Below are positions 18,224 through 28,984 of a DNA stretch of 64,000 nucleotides, piece by piece (position 1 is the stretch's first letter; each line of letters begins with the position of its first letter). The translations under genes and the position numbers were made by a program. Source of the DNA: Spirochaetales bacterium. GTDB taxonomy: Bacteria > Spirochaetota > Spirochaetia > SZUA-6 > JAFGRV01. The notes beneath the pieces were generated by a model, which saw only the letters and a list, made by a program, of their open reading frames with translations, ran no database searches and was not told where the DNA came from. The DNA is taken from the NCBI GenBank assembly GCA_016930085.1, contig JAFGHO010000092.1:1-64000 (forward strand). Reading direction: 5' to 3'.

Positions 18224-21069
18224 CATCCCGCTTTCTTTTTTCGTTTCAGATATCCCCGTATCCAGAGAAGCGTCTGTCCCGCGAAAAAGGGGATGATACT
18301 CGCGGTAACGGCGATTGCCCACCCTGCAGGCGGTAATGCCTGTAATCCGAGAAAAGCGCAGAGTCCGGGAACAAAAACGGCGAACAGAATCAGCGCGACA
18401 CACAGGGTAATGGCGCACCAGACGAAACTGTTTTTCACGATCCGGTTGTCGCGCAATGTCGTATCCTCGTCCCTCATATTAAAGACATGCCATAACCGTG
18501 CAAATGCGATCGATAAAAACGCCACCGTGTTGCTGTGAGCGTGATCCATGCCGAATATAAAATGTACGACTGCGTATACCCCGAATACGGCGGCGAAAAT
18601 AATGAATCCAAAAACGAGAAGGTGAATCCAGCTGCGTTTCGTTAAAATCGCTTCATTCGTGTCCCGCGGCGGGACTCCCATTATTTTCTCGTCTTCGCCG
18701 GTCAATCCCAAAGCAAGCGCCGGAAAAACGTCATTAATCATGTTGAGATACAATATCTGAAGGGGCAGCAGCGGTATCGGAAGTCCGAGAAGCGACGCCA
18801 GGGTCACTAGCATGATTTCTCCGAGATTGCCGGATATGAGATAAATAACGAACATCCGGATATTGTTGAAAACACTACGGCCGTATTTTACGGCATAGAC
18901 GATACTGTTGAACGAATCATCCAGGAGAATAATATCGGATGCGTCCCTGGCGCTTTGTTTTCCCCGTTTACCCATGGCAATACCGATATCCGCTTTTTTC
19001 AATGCGGGCGCGTCATTCACACCGTCCCCGGTCATGGCGACGATTTCACCCGATTTCTGAAAACGTGATACGATGTCAAGCTTTTGCGCCGGTGTAATCC
19101 GGGCGAACACGGAGGTCCGGCTTATTTCCCCGGCCGACGGGAACCCTCCGTTGCCTTCTTCGTTTTCGAGTTCCTTTCCCGTCATGACCTTTATATCCCC
19201 GTCAGTCAATTCCAGGGTTTTCGCGATGTAGCGGGCGGTGTGTTCCTGATCTCCCGTGACCATCACCACCCTGATTCCCGCATTCCGGCATTGCCGGACA
19301 GCGGACCTGATTTCCTCCCGCGGTGGATCGATCATGCACAAAAGCCCGTAGAAGACCAGACCCTCATACGGGGCTTCAAAAGCCCCCCCGCTTTCCTTTC
19401 CGGCTGCGGCAAGCACCCGAAGTCCCTCAGCGGCAAACCGTTCGTTTTTATCAAGCCATTCTTTCCTCAATTCACTGGTCAACTCATGCATCCCGTCCAC
19501 GTCCGAATAACGCGTACATGCGGGCAAAACGGCGACGGGGGCGCCTTTTACCGCGGTAAAAAATTTTTCTTCCGATCCATGTATCGTCGCCATCATTTTC
19601 AATTCCGGATCGAAAGCGACTTCCCTCACTTCAGGACTTTTTTCAAGCAGTGACGGCCTTTCGATATCCGCCTTTTTGCCGGCTTCAAGGAGACCGATCT
19701 CGGTCGGATCGCCGACGGCCCCTGTCTCCGGTTCTTCTTTATCCGGCAGCACTGCGTTATTGCAGAGGACCGCCGTCTCGAGAAGTCTGCGAAGGAGTGA
19801 CGGAAAGTCCCTGCCGGCCGATACATCGTTCCCGTCTTCGCCGTTGAACCGGTCTCCCTTTATAAAAAAAGTCTGCCCCGGAACAATGATTCTGGTTACC
19901 GTCATTCTGTTTTCCGTAAGCGTTCCCGTCTTGTCGGTGAAAATCGTGGTGACCGAACCGAGAGTCTGAACGGCTGATAACCGCCTGACGAGTGCCTGCC
20001 GCTTAGCCATGCGCTGCATCCCCCTGGCGAGGGCGAGGGACTCGACGATCGGCAAACCTTCCGGGACGGCCGCGACGGCGAGGGCGATCATCAGCTTTAT
20101 CATCAGCAGCATGTCCCGCTGCATGAGAATTCCCGACACGCCGCTTACCCCCACGATAGCGAGAATCAGCCATATGAGTTTTTGACCAAGGCGCCTTATC
20201 CGTTCTTCAAGAAGATCTTTCTCCGTTTCCGCCTCTTCCACCATGCGGGCTATCCCGCCCAACTCCGTTTCTTCTCCCGTTCCGGTCACGACTGCCTTGC
20301 CGCTGCCGGCCTCGACGGACGTCCCTTTATAAAGCATATTCTTTCTGTCCGCCAGAATCGTTGTTTCCTGAAGGGTATCGGCCGTTTTCAGGACAGGGCG
20401 GGACTCCCCCGTCAGCGCCGATTCGTTCACCGTTATATTATTCGATTCCATCAGCCGCATATCGGCGGGAATCCCCTGTCCGCTTTCGACGAGGACGATA
20501 TCGCCGGGTACCACCTTCACGGATGCAACAGATACCGTCTTCCCTCCGCGGAGAACCGTCGTTTTACGTTTATCGAGGTGCTGCAATCTTTCCATTGTTC
20601 TCACGGCCTTCAATTCCATGAAAAAGCCGATTCCCGCGTTCAGAAATATCGCGATGATGATGGCAACCCCGTCCGTCCAATGGGTAAACATGAATGCCAG
20701 AAGGGAGGCCGTCATCAATATAAGCATGATAATACTCTTGAATTGATTGATAAAAACAGCGGCTGCGGGCGTCTTTTGTTTCGTCTTCATACTGTTCGGA
20801 CCAAAAAGGCGCGTTCGCGAAGCAACCGCCTTCCTGTTCAATCCTTTGGAGGGATCGGTCTGTAACTTTTGCAGCACCGACCTGACGTGAAGGCTCCACG
20901 GCGTATCCATATTGTAATACGATGTTATATGATTCTTATTTTCTTCCATACATAATTCACACAAATTCGATGCCGCCCGGGATTCCCTGTCAATCGGGTC
21001 GACGCCTCGCTTATGGTACAACAAAAAAGAATTTCTTTTCACGGTTTCATTTCTCCAATATGTTGACAT
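18223..21069 (-). CDS. P2-type cation-transporting ATPase (Ca2+-ATPase-like)
   Basis: 948 residues. Visible landmarks: actuator TGES (LTGESRPVL), M4 motif PEGLPIVESLALARGM, phosphorylation site DKTGTLTENRM, hinge MVTGDGVNDAPALKKADIG-type block (TGDGVNDAP), and M6 NMINDVFPALALG. About ten membrane helices are predicted. The PEGLP motif and the Asn/Asp pair in M6 fit SERCA-type Ca2+ pumps, but related bacterial pumps carry other cations, so the ion is tentative. The start is uncertain: ATG 21069 follows agggaac closely, while Met41 (MEENKN) would remove a non-conserved extension. Divergent from the N-ATPase operon across 169 bp. Confidence 0.88.
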   Translation of the reverse strand: MSTYWRNETVKRNSFLLYHKRGVDPIDRESRAASNLCELCMEENKNHITSYYNMDTPWSLHVRSVLQKLQTDPSKGLNRKAVASRTRLFGPNSMKTKQKTPAAAVFINQFKSIIMLILMTASLLAFMFTHWTDGVAIIIAIFLNAGIGFFMELKAVRTMERLQHLDKRKTTVLRGGKTVSVASVKVVPGDIVLVESGQGIPADMRLMESNNITVNESALTGESRPVLKTADTLQETTILADRKNMLYKGTSVEAGSGKAVVTGTGEETELGGIARMVEEAETEKDLLEERIRRLGQKLIWLILAIVGVSGVSGILMQRDMLLMIKLMIALAVAAVPEGLPIVESLALARGMQRMAKRQALVRRLSAVQTLGSVTTIFTDKTGTLTENRMTVTRIIVPGQTFFIKGDRFNGEDGNDVSAGRDFPSLLRRLLETAVLCNNAVLPDKEEPETGAVGDPTEIGLLEAGKKADIERPSLLEKSPEVREVAFDPELKMMATIHGSEEKFFTAVKGAPVAVLPACTRYSDVDGMHELTSELRKEWLDKNERFAAEGLRVLAAAGKESGGAFEAPYEGLVFYGLLCMIDPPREEIRSAVRQCRNAGIRVVMVTGDQEHTARYIAKTLELTDGDIKVMTGKELENEEGNGGFPSAGEISRTSVFARITPAQKLDIVSRFQKSGEIVAMTGDGVNDAPALKKADIGIAMGKRGKQSARDASDIILLDDSFNSIVYAVKYGRSVFNNIRMFVIYLISGNLGEIMLVTLASLLGLPIPLLPLQILYLNMINDVFPALALGLTGEDEKIMGVPPRDTNEAILTKRSWIHLLVFGFIIFAAVFGVYAVVHFIFGMDHAHSNTVAFLSIAFARLWHVFNMRDEDTTLRDNRIVKNSFVWCAITLCVALILFAVFVPGLCAFLGLQALPPAGWAIAVTASIIPFFAGQTLLWIRGYLKRKKKAG

Positions 21070-21226
21070 CGTTCCCTATTTTGAATATGTATACCCGCAG
21101 GCAGTTAACAATCGATATTAGGGAATTCCGTCAATGACTTGTTACTTTCACTCAATGATTTTCCGTTGTTGTTCCGTGATAATAAAGTAAACACTGTTTC
21201 AGGATGAATGTATTCTCCGTACGTGA

Positions 21227-22787
<1,561 letters not shown>

Positions 22788-22904
22788 AATGTATCGGGAG
22801 ATGCATATGATTCAGTTTTTATCACACATACGACCCGTATTCGTTCGATTTCACGACGACAGACGATATCGATCAAGGCGATTATAAATTCAGACGGAAG
22901 AAGT

Positions 22905-23288
22905 ATGATGAAAGCGAGGATTAATTTACCGACAGGGATATTCATGGAAAAAGAGATCGTAAAGATCTCATCCGAAGCTTCTCATGGTTCATTCACCATG
23001 TATCCCCGCCATATCGACTGCGCGATGTCGTTGAGTCCGGGGATTCTTATCCTCGACGACGGGAACTCGGAAACCTATATCGGTATCGACAGCGGCATTC
23101 TCGTTAAAAAAGCCGACGATGTATCGATTTCCGTTCGTTATGCGATTAAGGGTGAAAATCTGCATACCCTGGATACCGCCATGGAGAAAGCCTTCGCGGT
23201 ACGGGAAGAAAAAAACAGGGACGTACGAACGGCTCTCGCGAAACTCGAAATCAGTTTTTCCAGACGGCTTTTGGAGTACGATCGATGA
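22905..23288 (+). CDS. atpC: N-ATPase F1 epsilon subunit
   Basis: 127 residues, short epsilon type. The N-terminal beta-sandwich (INLPTGIFMEKEIVKISSEA, then GSFTMYPRHIDCAMSLSPGI) is followed by a helical tail (EEKNRDVRTALAKLEISFSR). It links the gamma subunit to the c-ring. Two consecutive ATGs (22905, 22908) can serve as start. The stop overlaps the atpQ start by four bases. The 268-bp gap after atpD is unusually wide for this tight operon. Confidence 0.88.
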   Translation: MMKARINLPTGIFMEKEIVKISSEASHGSFTMYPRHIDCAMSLSPGILILDDGNSETYIGIDSGILVKKADDVSISVRYAIKGENLHTLDTAMEKAFAVREEKNRDVRTALAKLEISFSRRLLEYDR

Positions 23289-23647
23289 CAAAGAATAAAG
23301 GCGATTTGAATAAAGAATACAACAGGTCGGTACTCGAAACAATACGAAACAGGAAAAAAAGAAAAGAATACGCGCGCAGGCACCGGCCCGATCATATATG
23401 GTTCGGCCTGGGTATGTTCGGATTAATCGGATGGTCTGTCGCCGTCCCGACAATCGTTCTGACATTGGCCGGTATATGGATCGATGCAAGCTTCAAATCA
23501 CGATTTTCATGGACGCTGATGATGATCACAGCGGGAATCATTCTGGGATGCCTTAATGCCTGGTTCTGGATTAAAAAGGAAGAAGAAGCGATCCGGAGGG
23601 AAAGAGACCTCCCGGACGACACGGCGAAAAAAAACGGGGAGGAATAA
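23285..23647 (+). CDS. atpQ: N-ATPase accessory membrane protein AtpQ
   Basis: 120 residues: a basic N-terminus (RNRKKRKEYARRHRPDHIW) then two membrane helices (FGLIGWSVAVPTIVLTLAGI and TLMMITAGIILGCLNAWFW) and a charged tail. This matches the AtpQ/AtpZ family (putative F0F1-ATPase subunit, gene 1-like) found only with N-type or related ATPase operons, where a role in assembly or ion transport is proposed but not settled. Overlaps atpC by ATGA and is three bases from atpR. Confidence 0.88.
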   Translation: MTKNKGDLNKEYNRSVLETIRNRKKRKEYARRHRPDHIWFGLGMFGLIGWSVAVPTIVLTLAGIWIDASFKSRFSWTLMMITAGIILGCLNAWFWIKKEEEAIRRERDLPDDTAKKNGEE

Positions 23648-23650
23648 CCG

Positions 23651-23956
23651 ATGAGTATCATGAATATGTTCGTCAACAGTTTTCTCGGATTCACCGCCGG
23701 CGCTGCGGCAGGAATCATTTTTTTTCTTGGCTTATGGTTGACCGTAAAACAAAGCGTTTCGAAAAAATCCGGTAAATCCCTGTTTGTCATCAGCTTCGTT
23801 ATCAGGTTCCTTCTTGTCGCGGTCTTTTTTTATCTGAGTTATTCTTTCGGTTCGGCTGTTTCCCTGATAGCCGGATTAACCGGATTTTTGACCGCTCGCA
23901 TCGTCGTCACAAAACACGTGAAGCAGGCCTCGAGAAAGGAAGAAACGGGCGTATGA
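23651..23956 (+). CDS. atpR: N-ATPase accessory membrane protein AtpR
   Basis: 101 residues with three hydrophobic helices (NSFLGFTAGAAAGIIFFLGL, FVISFVIRFLLVAVFFYLSY, VSLIAGLTGFLTARIVV). Its length, helix number, Arg in the second helix and position between atpQ and atpB identify it as AtpR, the other N-ATPase-specific subunit. Its polar membrane residues have been suggested to interact with the c-ring; no activity is proven. Overlaps atpB by ATGA. Confidence 0.87.
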   Translation: MSIMNMFVNSFLGFTAGAAAGIIFFLGLWLTVKQSVSKKSGKSLFVISFVIRFLLVAVFFYLSYSFGSAVSLIAGLTGFLTARIVVTKHVKQASRKEETGV

Positions 23957-24675
23957 GCGATACGACTATAAACCTCACACCCGATTCGATCGTCTTTTGC
24001 CGTATCGGTCCTTTCACGATTTCGGGTACGATCGTGTTCTCATGGATCGTGATGGGCATTATCGTGGTCGTTTCGATTTTAGCGACGATGAGGCTCAAAC
24101 GGGGACCCGATATTTCACGCCGTCAGGCGCTCCTCGAAGCCATCGTCGGTATGATCAGGGATCAGATCACAACCATCATGCACGTAAAGACGGATGACTA
24201 TATCGCCTTTCCCGGCACATTGTTTCTGTTTATATCGATTTCGAATCTGCTTGATTTCATCCCCGGCTATTCGGCCCCGACCGCTTCTCTCTATACGACC
24301 GGCGCTCTCGCGGTGTGTGTGTTTTTCGCGGTTCCTTATTACGGCATACGGAGCGGCGGGTTTTCCGTTTATTTCAAAAAATACATAACACCGAATCCCC
24401 TCATGCTGCCGTTCAACATCATCAGCGAAATATCGCGGACATTGTCTCTGGCGATTCGACTCTTCGGCAATGTGATGAGCGGAAGTCTCGTCGCCGGAAT
24501 ACTGCTTTCCGTCGCTCCGCTTTTCGTTCCGGTTATCATGCAGGCATTGGGGCTTTTGATCGGGCAGATTCAGGCATATATTTTCGCGGTGCTGGCAACG
24601 GTGTATATTGCTTCGGCCGTTCGCGCGCACAACGACAAAATAAACAAAAACATGAAAGGAGATACACATGAGTGA
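23953..24675 (+). CDS. atpB: N-ATPase F0 subunit a
   Basis: 240 residues with five or six membrane helices. The essential stator arginine lies in LAIRLFGNVMSGSLV, and the C-terminal block QAYIFAVLATVYIASAV is typical of subunit a. With the c-ring it forms the ion half-channels; the matching c subunit is of the Na+ type, so Na+ is the expected ion. The start overlaps atpR by four bases and its end overlaps atpE by eight. Confidence 0.95.
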   Translation: MSDTTINLTPDSIVFCRIGPFTISGTIVFSWIVMGIIVVVSILATMRLKRGPDISRRQALLEAIVGMIRDQITTIMHVKTDDYIAFPGTLFLFISISNLLDFIPGYSAPTASLYTTGALAVCVFFAVPYYGIRSGGFSVYFKKYITPNPLMLPFNIISEISRTLSLAIRLFGNVMSGSLVAGILLSVAPLFVPVIMQALGLLIGQIQAYIFAVLATVYIASAVRAHNDKINKNMKGDTHE

Positions 24676-24937
24676 CATCTCTCTTATCGGTTCGATATCG
24701 ATCATTATCGCGGGGTTGACCATCGCCATCGGTTCCATAGGGCCGGCCCTGGGGGAAGCGAAGGCATTGGCGCAGGCGCTTACGTCGATCGCCCAGCAGC
24801 CGGATGAATCACAAACCATTACCAGAACACTGTTCGTCGGACTGGCGATGATAGAATCCACCGCGATATATTGTTTCGTCATCTCGATCATTCTGATTTT
24901 CGCGAATCCGTTCTGGAACAGCGTCACGGGCGGTTGA
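24668..24937 (+). CDS. atpE: N-ATPase F0 subunit c, two-carboxylate Na+ type
   Basis: 89 residues, two membrane helices. The outer helix has the Na+-coordination signature ESTAIY (Glu63, Ser64, Thr65, Tyr68). In the first helix, IGPALGE places Glu30 where Ilyobacter-type Na+ rotors have Gln32, so each site has two carboxylates, as reported for the Fusobacterium rotor. This predicts Na+ as coupling ion, with a possible extra proton. Good ribosome site (aaaggagat). Overlaps the end of atpB. Confidence 0.95.
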   Translation: MSDISLIGSISIIIAGLTIAIGSIGPALGEAKALAQALTSIAQQPDESQTITRTLFVGLAMIESTAIYCFVISIILIFANPFWNSVTGG

Positions 24938-24947
24938 GGAGTCTCGA

Positions 24948-25724
24948 GTGAATATAGACTGGTTTACCATCGGCGCCCAGATCGTCAATGTCCTCATCCT
25001 CGTTATCCTTCTCCGGCTGATTCTTTTTAAGCGGCTATTAAAGGTTATGAAGGAGCGAAAGGCCCATATCGCAGATCGATTTTCCGAAATCGAATCGAAA
25101 AAAAAGGAAGCGGACGACCTTCACCAAAGATACGGAGAGAAACTCTCAGGGTGGGAAAAAGAAAAAGAAACATTGATAAAAGAAAACGAAAAGGAACTGA
25201 AAGCGCATTATGATAAACAATTCGCCGAACAGAAAGACACGGTGAATGAATTGAAGCTGCAATGGATACGGACACTGGAAGAAGAAAAAGCATCATTTCT
25301 CATCGATTTGCGGAACCACATCGCAAAAGAAGTAATATCCGTGGCAGGCAGAATTTTCAATGACCTGGCCGGCACCGATATCGAGGACCATATCGCCCGC
25401 GCGTTCATTGATAAACTCGACGGTTCGGATATCGAATCGCTTTTGGGAAACGGTGCCGGTCAAAGCGGCGGCGTTATTACGATTCACTCACGATCTGAAA
25501 TAAAGACCGGCGCAAAGAGGGAAATCGAAAAAGCGATTGCCGCACGGACCCATCGGAAACCGGAAATCGTGTTCAAAACGGGAACGGAACACGGCTATGG
25601 AATAAGCGCGGAATGCGGCGGGAAGCGGCTATCATGGAACGTGGACGATTATCTCGACGATCTCCTAAAAAAGATCGAGGGTCTCATCGATGAAAACTCA
25701 CGCTCACATAAAACGGAAGCGTAA
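24948..25724 (+). CDS. atpF: N-ATPase F0 subunit b with fused delta-like domain
   Basis: 258 residues, starting at GTG 24948 after a gaggag site. One N-terminal membrane helix (TIGAQIVNVLILVILLRLI) is followed by a long charged coiled coil (about 40-160) and a C-terminal domain, VITIHSRSEIKTGAKREIE through GYGISAECGGKRLSWNVDDY, which resembles the C-terminal part of the delta/OSCP subunit. This explains the lack of a separate atpH gene, a standard N-ATPase trait. It forms the peripheral stalk between subunit a and the alpha/beta head. Confidence 0.92.
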   Translation: MNIDWFTIGAQIVNVLILVILLRLILFKRLLKVMKERKAHIADRFSEIESKKKEADDLHQRYGEKLSGWEKEKETLIKENEKELKAHYDKQFAEQKDTVNELKLQWIRTLEEEKASFLIDLRNHIAKEVISVAGRIFNDLAGTDIEDHIARAFIDKLDGSDIESLLGNGAGQSGGVITIHSRSEIKTGAKREIEKAIAARTHRKPEIVFKTGTEHGYGISAECGGKRLSWNVDDYLDDLLKKIEGLIDENSRSHKTEA

Positions 25725-25766
25725 TACGTCCCCAAAGCTCATAACCCGGAGGAAAAAGGAAAAATA

Positions 25767-27317
25767 ATGGAAAAACCGATGACGCAGGAAATGAATAACA
25801 CGATGTCCATCATCGACGGCGCCCTTACCGGGCATACGCCGCGACTCGGGAAAGAGGAGACGGGAACGGTGACCGCCATGGGCGGCGGTATCGTGCATGC
25901 GGACGGCCTGCCCGGTGCATCCTATCTAGAGGTCATGGAGTTTCCCGACGGCAGTCTCGGCATGGTTTTCAATCTCGAACCCGAAGATACGGCGATCGTC
26001 CTCTTCGACAACAACCCCGGTTTCCGTATCGGCGACAGGGTCAAGAGGACGGGGCGCCTGCTGGACGTTCCCGTCGGCGGGGGTCTTCTCGGGAGGGTGA
26101 TCGATCCGCTCGGCCGTCCTCGCGACGGAAAAGGCGTAATCCGCGCTTCCGAACGGATTCCCGTCGAACGGACCGCCCCGCCGATCATGGAACGTCTGCC
26201 GGTCACGGTCCCGCTTCAGACGGGAATCGCCGTCATCGATGCCCTTATCCCGATCGGCCGCGGGCAGCGGCAGCTCATACTGGGCGACCGCCAGACAGGT
26301 AAAACGGCGATCGCCCTGGATACGATCATCAACCAGAAAGACACGGGTGTCGTGTCCGTTTACTGCGCCATACGGCAGCGAAGCGCGGCCGTAAGCGGGG
26401 TTATCAAGGACCTCGAAAACCATGACGTGATGGACCGGTCGATCGTTGTCGTATCCACAGGCGACGATACGCCCGGATTGAGCTTTGCCGCCCCTTACGC
26501 GGCGGCGAGTATCGCCGAGTATTTCATGCACCGGGGACGGGATGTTCTCGTCGTTTACGACGATCTCACCAAACATTCGAGGGCCTACAGGGAAATATCC
26601 CTGCTGCTTCGCAGGCCGCCCGCGCGCGAAGCCTACCCCGGGGATATCTTCTATATCCATTCACGGCTGCTCGAACGATCGACCCACCTCAAAAAGGAAC
26701 TCGGCGGCGGTTCGATGACGGCCCTTCCGATATGCGAAACCCAGGCTGAAAACATATCCGCCTATATACCGACAAATCTCATATCCATTACCGACGGACA
26801 GATATACCATTCACCGTCATTGTTTCAGGAAGGGGTCCTGCCGGCCGTCGACATAGGAAAGTCCGTTTCCAGGGTCGGAGGGAAAACGCAGCTTCGGGCG
26901 TACCGGCATGTAGCGGGAGATCTCCGCCTCGCCTATTCACAGTTTATGGAACTGGAAAGCTTCTCCCGTTTCGGAACACGACTCGACGAGAAAACCATGA
27001 AAACGCTGGAACACGGGAAACGCGTACGGGAAATATTGAAACAGGACCGGTATAGTCCGCTTTCGGTTACCCAGCAAATCATAATACTCCTCGCCGTCAA
27101 GGAAAACATGCTCGATGATATTCCACTTACAGACATCAGGGAAGTGAAAACGGAGATAACCGGGATGGCGCGCGACGAATTCGGCAGTCTCGATGAGGTC
27201 TTCAATCGGGGAAGCGATCTGATGGAGGACATGGAGAAAAAAATCATCGATGCGATACGGTATCTGCTTGAAAACTTTCAAACGAAAGGCGGTCATGGAA
27301 CAGATCCAGGGGATTAA
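25767..27317 (+). CDS. atpA: N-ATPase F1 alpha subunit
   Basis: 516 residues. P-loop GDRQTGKT, the VVVSTGDDTPGLSFAAPYAA block and the arginine-finger region SVSRVGGKTQLRAYR mark the non-catalytic nucleotide-binding subunit. The N-terminus has a short extension before the beta-barrel (TGTVTAMGGGIVHADGLPG). ATG 25767 follows cggaggaaaa. Overlaps the start of atpG by 23 bases. Confidence 0.95.
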   Translation: MEKPMTQEMNNTMSIIDGALTGHTPRLGKEETGTVTAMGGGIVHADGLPGASYLEVMEFPDGSLGMVFNLEPEDTAIVLFDNNPGFRIGDRVKRTGRLLDVPVGGGLLGRVIDPLGRPRDGKGVIRASERIPVERTAPPIMERLPVTVPLQTGIAVIDALIPIGRGQRQLILGDRQTGKTAIALDTIINQKDTGVVSVYCAIRQRSAAVSGVIKDLENHDVMDRSIVVVSTGDDTPGLSFAAPYAAASIAEYFMHRGRDVLVVYDDLTKHSRAYREISLLLRRPPAREAYPGDIFYIHSRLLERSTHLKKELGGGSMTALPICETQAENISAYIPTNLISITDGQIYHSPSLFQEGVLPAVDIGKSVSRVGGKTQLRAYRHVAGDLRLAYSQFMELESFSRFGTRLDEKTMKTLEHGKRVREILKQDRYSPLSVTQQIIILLAVKENMLDDIPLTDIREVKTEITGMARDEFGSLDEVFNRGSDLMEDMEKKIIDAIRYLLENFQTKGGHGTDPGD

Positions 27318-28212
27318 AAAGAAAATCAAAAGCACGAATGAAATGCATGGCATCGTCAAAACCATGAAGACGCTCTCTGCCGTGAACATCAGACAATACG
27401 AACGCGCGCTTGAGTCTTTGCGGCACTATTCCAAAACCATATTCCGGGGATTTCATATCGTCCTGAGGGCGTTATCGGAACAAGCCGGTAGTCCCGGAAA
27501 TTCACCGCCATCGTTTTTCCCCGCGGCGGGGAACGGACGGAGAAAGGCACTTCACATCATCATCGTTATAGGAAGCGAACAGGGTCTGGTCGGCCGTTTT
27601 AATCAACGGCTTCTGGACTTTCTCAAAGAAAAGGGTAATCTTGTCGCCCTGTCCGAAGGCCGTCTGCGCTCCGTGAGTATCGGTTATAAAATCGGCGGAC
27701 TGCTCCGAAACGAAGGAATCGCGGTGAACGAGGAGTTTCCCATGGCCGGAAGCCTGGACGATATCACCCCTTTGCTTGCCGATATATTGCAGATTATCCG
27801 TGTATGGCTTGAAAGGGATAATGTCGGGCGGATAACCATCTATTACAACAGACTGCATCAACATCCGTTCTACTTTCCGTCGTCATTGACGATCTATCCC
27901 CCGTCTCCGGAGGAACTGAACGGACTAGGCGGCAAACCATGGGAAGGCGGAAGTCTCCCCGTATTGTTCGACCAACCGGAAAAGATCCTCAAGGCGATGA
28001 TCCGCGAATATATCTACATCGAATTATTCAGGACGCTTGTCGAATCCTTATCGAGTGAGAACTCGAGCAGGCTCGCGACAATGGACAACACGGAAAAAAC
28101 CATAGGCCGCCGTCAGAAAGAGTTGACTGCCGCATACAATCGTCTCCGCCAGACGGCGATTACCGGCGAACTTCTCGATATCGTTTCAGGTTTCGAATCG
28201 ATCACCGGATAG
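27295..28212 (+). CDS. atpG: N-ATPase F1 gamma subunit
   Basis: 305 residues from ATG 27295, chosen over an in-frame upstream start because the family begins exactly here (MEQIQGIKKKIKSTNEMHG) and aaaggcgg precedes it. The two ends form the coiled-coil rotor shaft: the N-terminal helix just quoted and the C-terminal RLATMDNTEKTIGRRQKELT block. The middle globular domain (IIIVIGSEQGLVGRFNQRL) is intact. Last gene of the operon; no clear terminator was found in the 136 bp after it. Confidence 0.92.
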   Translation: MEQIQGIKKKIKSTNEMHGIVKTMKTLSAVNIRQYERALESLRHYSKTIFRGFHIVLRALSEQAGSPGNSPPSFFPAAGNGRRKALHIIIVIGSEQGLVGRFNQRLLDFLKEKGNLVALSEGRLRSVSIGYKIGGLLRNEGIAVNEEFPMAGSLDDITPLLADILQIIRVWLERDNVGRITIYYNRLHQHPFYFPSSLTIYPPSPEELNGLGGKPWEGGSLPVLFDQPEKILKAMIREYIYIELFRTLVESLSSENSSRLATMDNTEKTIGRRQKELTAAYNRLRQTAITGELLDIVSGFESITG

Positions 28213-28348
28213 GCGCCACCGACGGATCCCGAAGAAAGAGGAATTATGCGGGAGAAAAAACGAATATAACCATTAACGGCGGAAAGCCCCGTCATTATAC
28301 TGTTATACATGAAGGGAATATCATATTCAGGAAATGGAGGAAACAATC

Positions 28349-28708
28349 ATGAACACCGTAAAAAGCGCTTTGAAAGACCGCCGCTGCGTGCAGCCAAGGG
28401 AAGGGGACGAACCGCTGCGGGAGGACAGGGTGAAACTTATGAAAAAGGAAATACATCCGGATTGGGAATTAAAAGACGGCCATCACCTTGAACGAACGTT
28501 CAGGACAAAGGATTTCAGGGACGCCCTTGGATTGACGATCAGTATCGGTAAACGCTCGGAAAAAGCGGGCCATCATCCCGATATATCGCTTTCATGGGGA
28601 AAAGTAAAGGTGACGTTGTGGACGCATAAAATAGGGGGCTTGAGTGAGAATGATTTCATCCTCGCCGCGAAAATCGACGATATCAAGACGCCGGCATCGG
28701 CATTTTAA
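28349..28708 (+). CDS. Pterin-4a-carbinolamine dehydratase family protein
   Basis: 119 residues from ATG 28349; ggagg eight bases upstream favours this over the ATG at 28334. The signature EKAGHHPDISLSWGKVKV and the closing THKIGGLSENDFILAAKID match the PCD/DCoH fold and its active-site His-His pair. The enzyme dehydrates 4a-hydroxytetrahydropterin; in bacteria without aromatic hydroxylases the role is unclear, molybdopterin-linked functions having been suggested. Separated by 136 bp from the N-ATPase operon and convergent with the ferredoxin gene. Confidence 0.9.
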   Translation: MNTVKSALKDRRCVQPREGDEPLREDRVKLMKKEIHPDWELKDGHHLERTFRTKDFRDALGLTISIGKRSEKAGHHPDISLSWGKVKVTLWTHKIGGLSENDFILAAKIDDIKTPASAF

Positions 28709-28724
28709 TAACCGGTGAGTCTGA

Positions 28725-28973
28725 CTACATTTCGAAGGGCAGCCTGCCGTTTTCGATGACAATCGCTTCTTCGGGGCACGTTTCAACAGCCTCCCGTACG
28801 CACACCTCGATGTCATAGGGAACCCTGTTATTGCCGCTGTAACCGGGGGAGGCATCGATTGTGTTGCAGCATACGGTCACGATGCCCCCCTCCACTCTGA
28901 ATGTATCCGGACATAGTTCTGCGCACAATCCGCATCCTTCACATAGATCATCTTCGATCCATATATTAATAAT
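28725..28973 (-). CDS. [4Fe-4S] ferredoxin with probable AUU start
   Basis: About 82 residues. Cluster motif CEGCGLCAELCPDTF plus the distal TCPEEAI Cys suit a single [4Fe-4S] cluster, with AELC available for a disulfide as in Desulfovibrio ferredoxins; there is an insertion between the halves. No ATG, GTG or TTG exists at a sensible site: a strong aaaggagg (28986-28979) is followed 5 and 8 bases later by ATT ATT AAT, so translation probably starts at AUU (28973 or 28970). The ribosome site overlaps the stop of the SDR gene. Probably the electron donor for an enzyme of this operon, for instance the radical SAM enzyme. Confidence 0.82.
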   Translation of the reverse strand: MINIWIEDDLCEGCGLCAELCPDTFRVEGGIVTVCCNTIDASPGYSGNNRVPYDIEVCVREAVETCPEEAIVIENGRLPFEM

Positions 28974-28984
28974 CGAAACCTCCT

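Noticed and set aside
22793-22887. Second small gene MYREMHMIQF just before atpC
   Set aside because: Short, Arg-rich and unlike protein; the neighbouring frame looks more protein-like, so this is probably noise.
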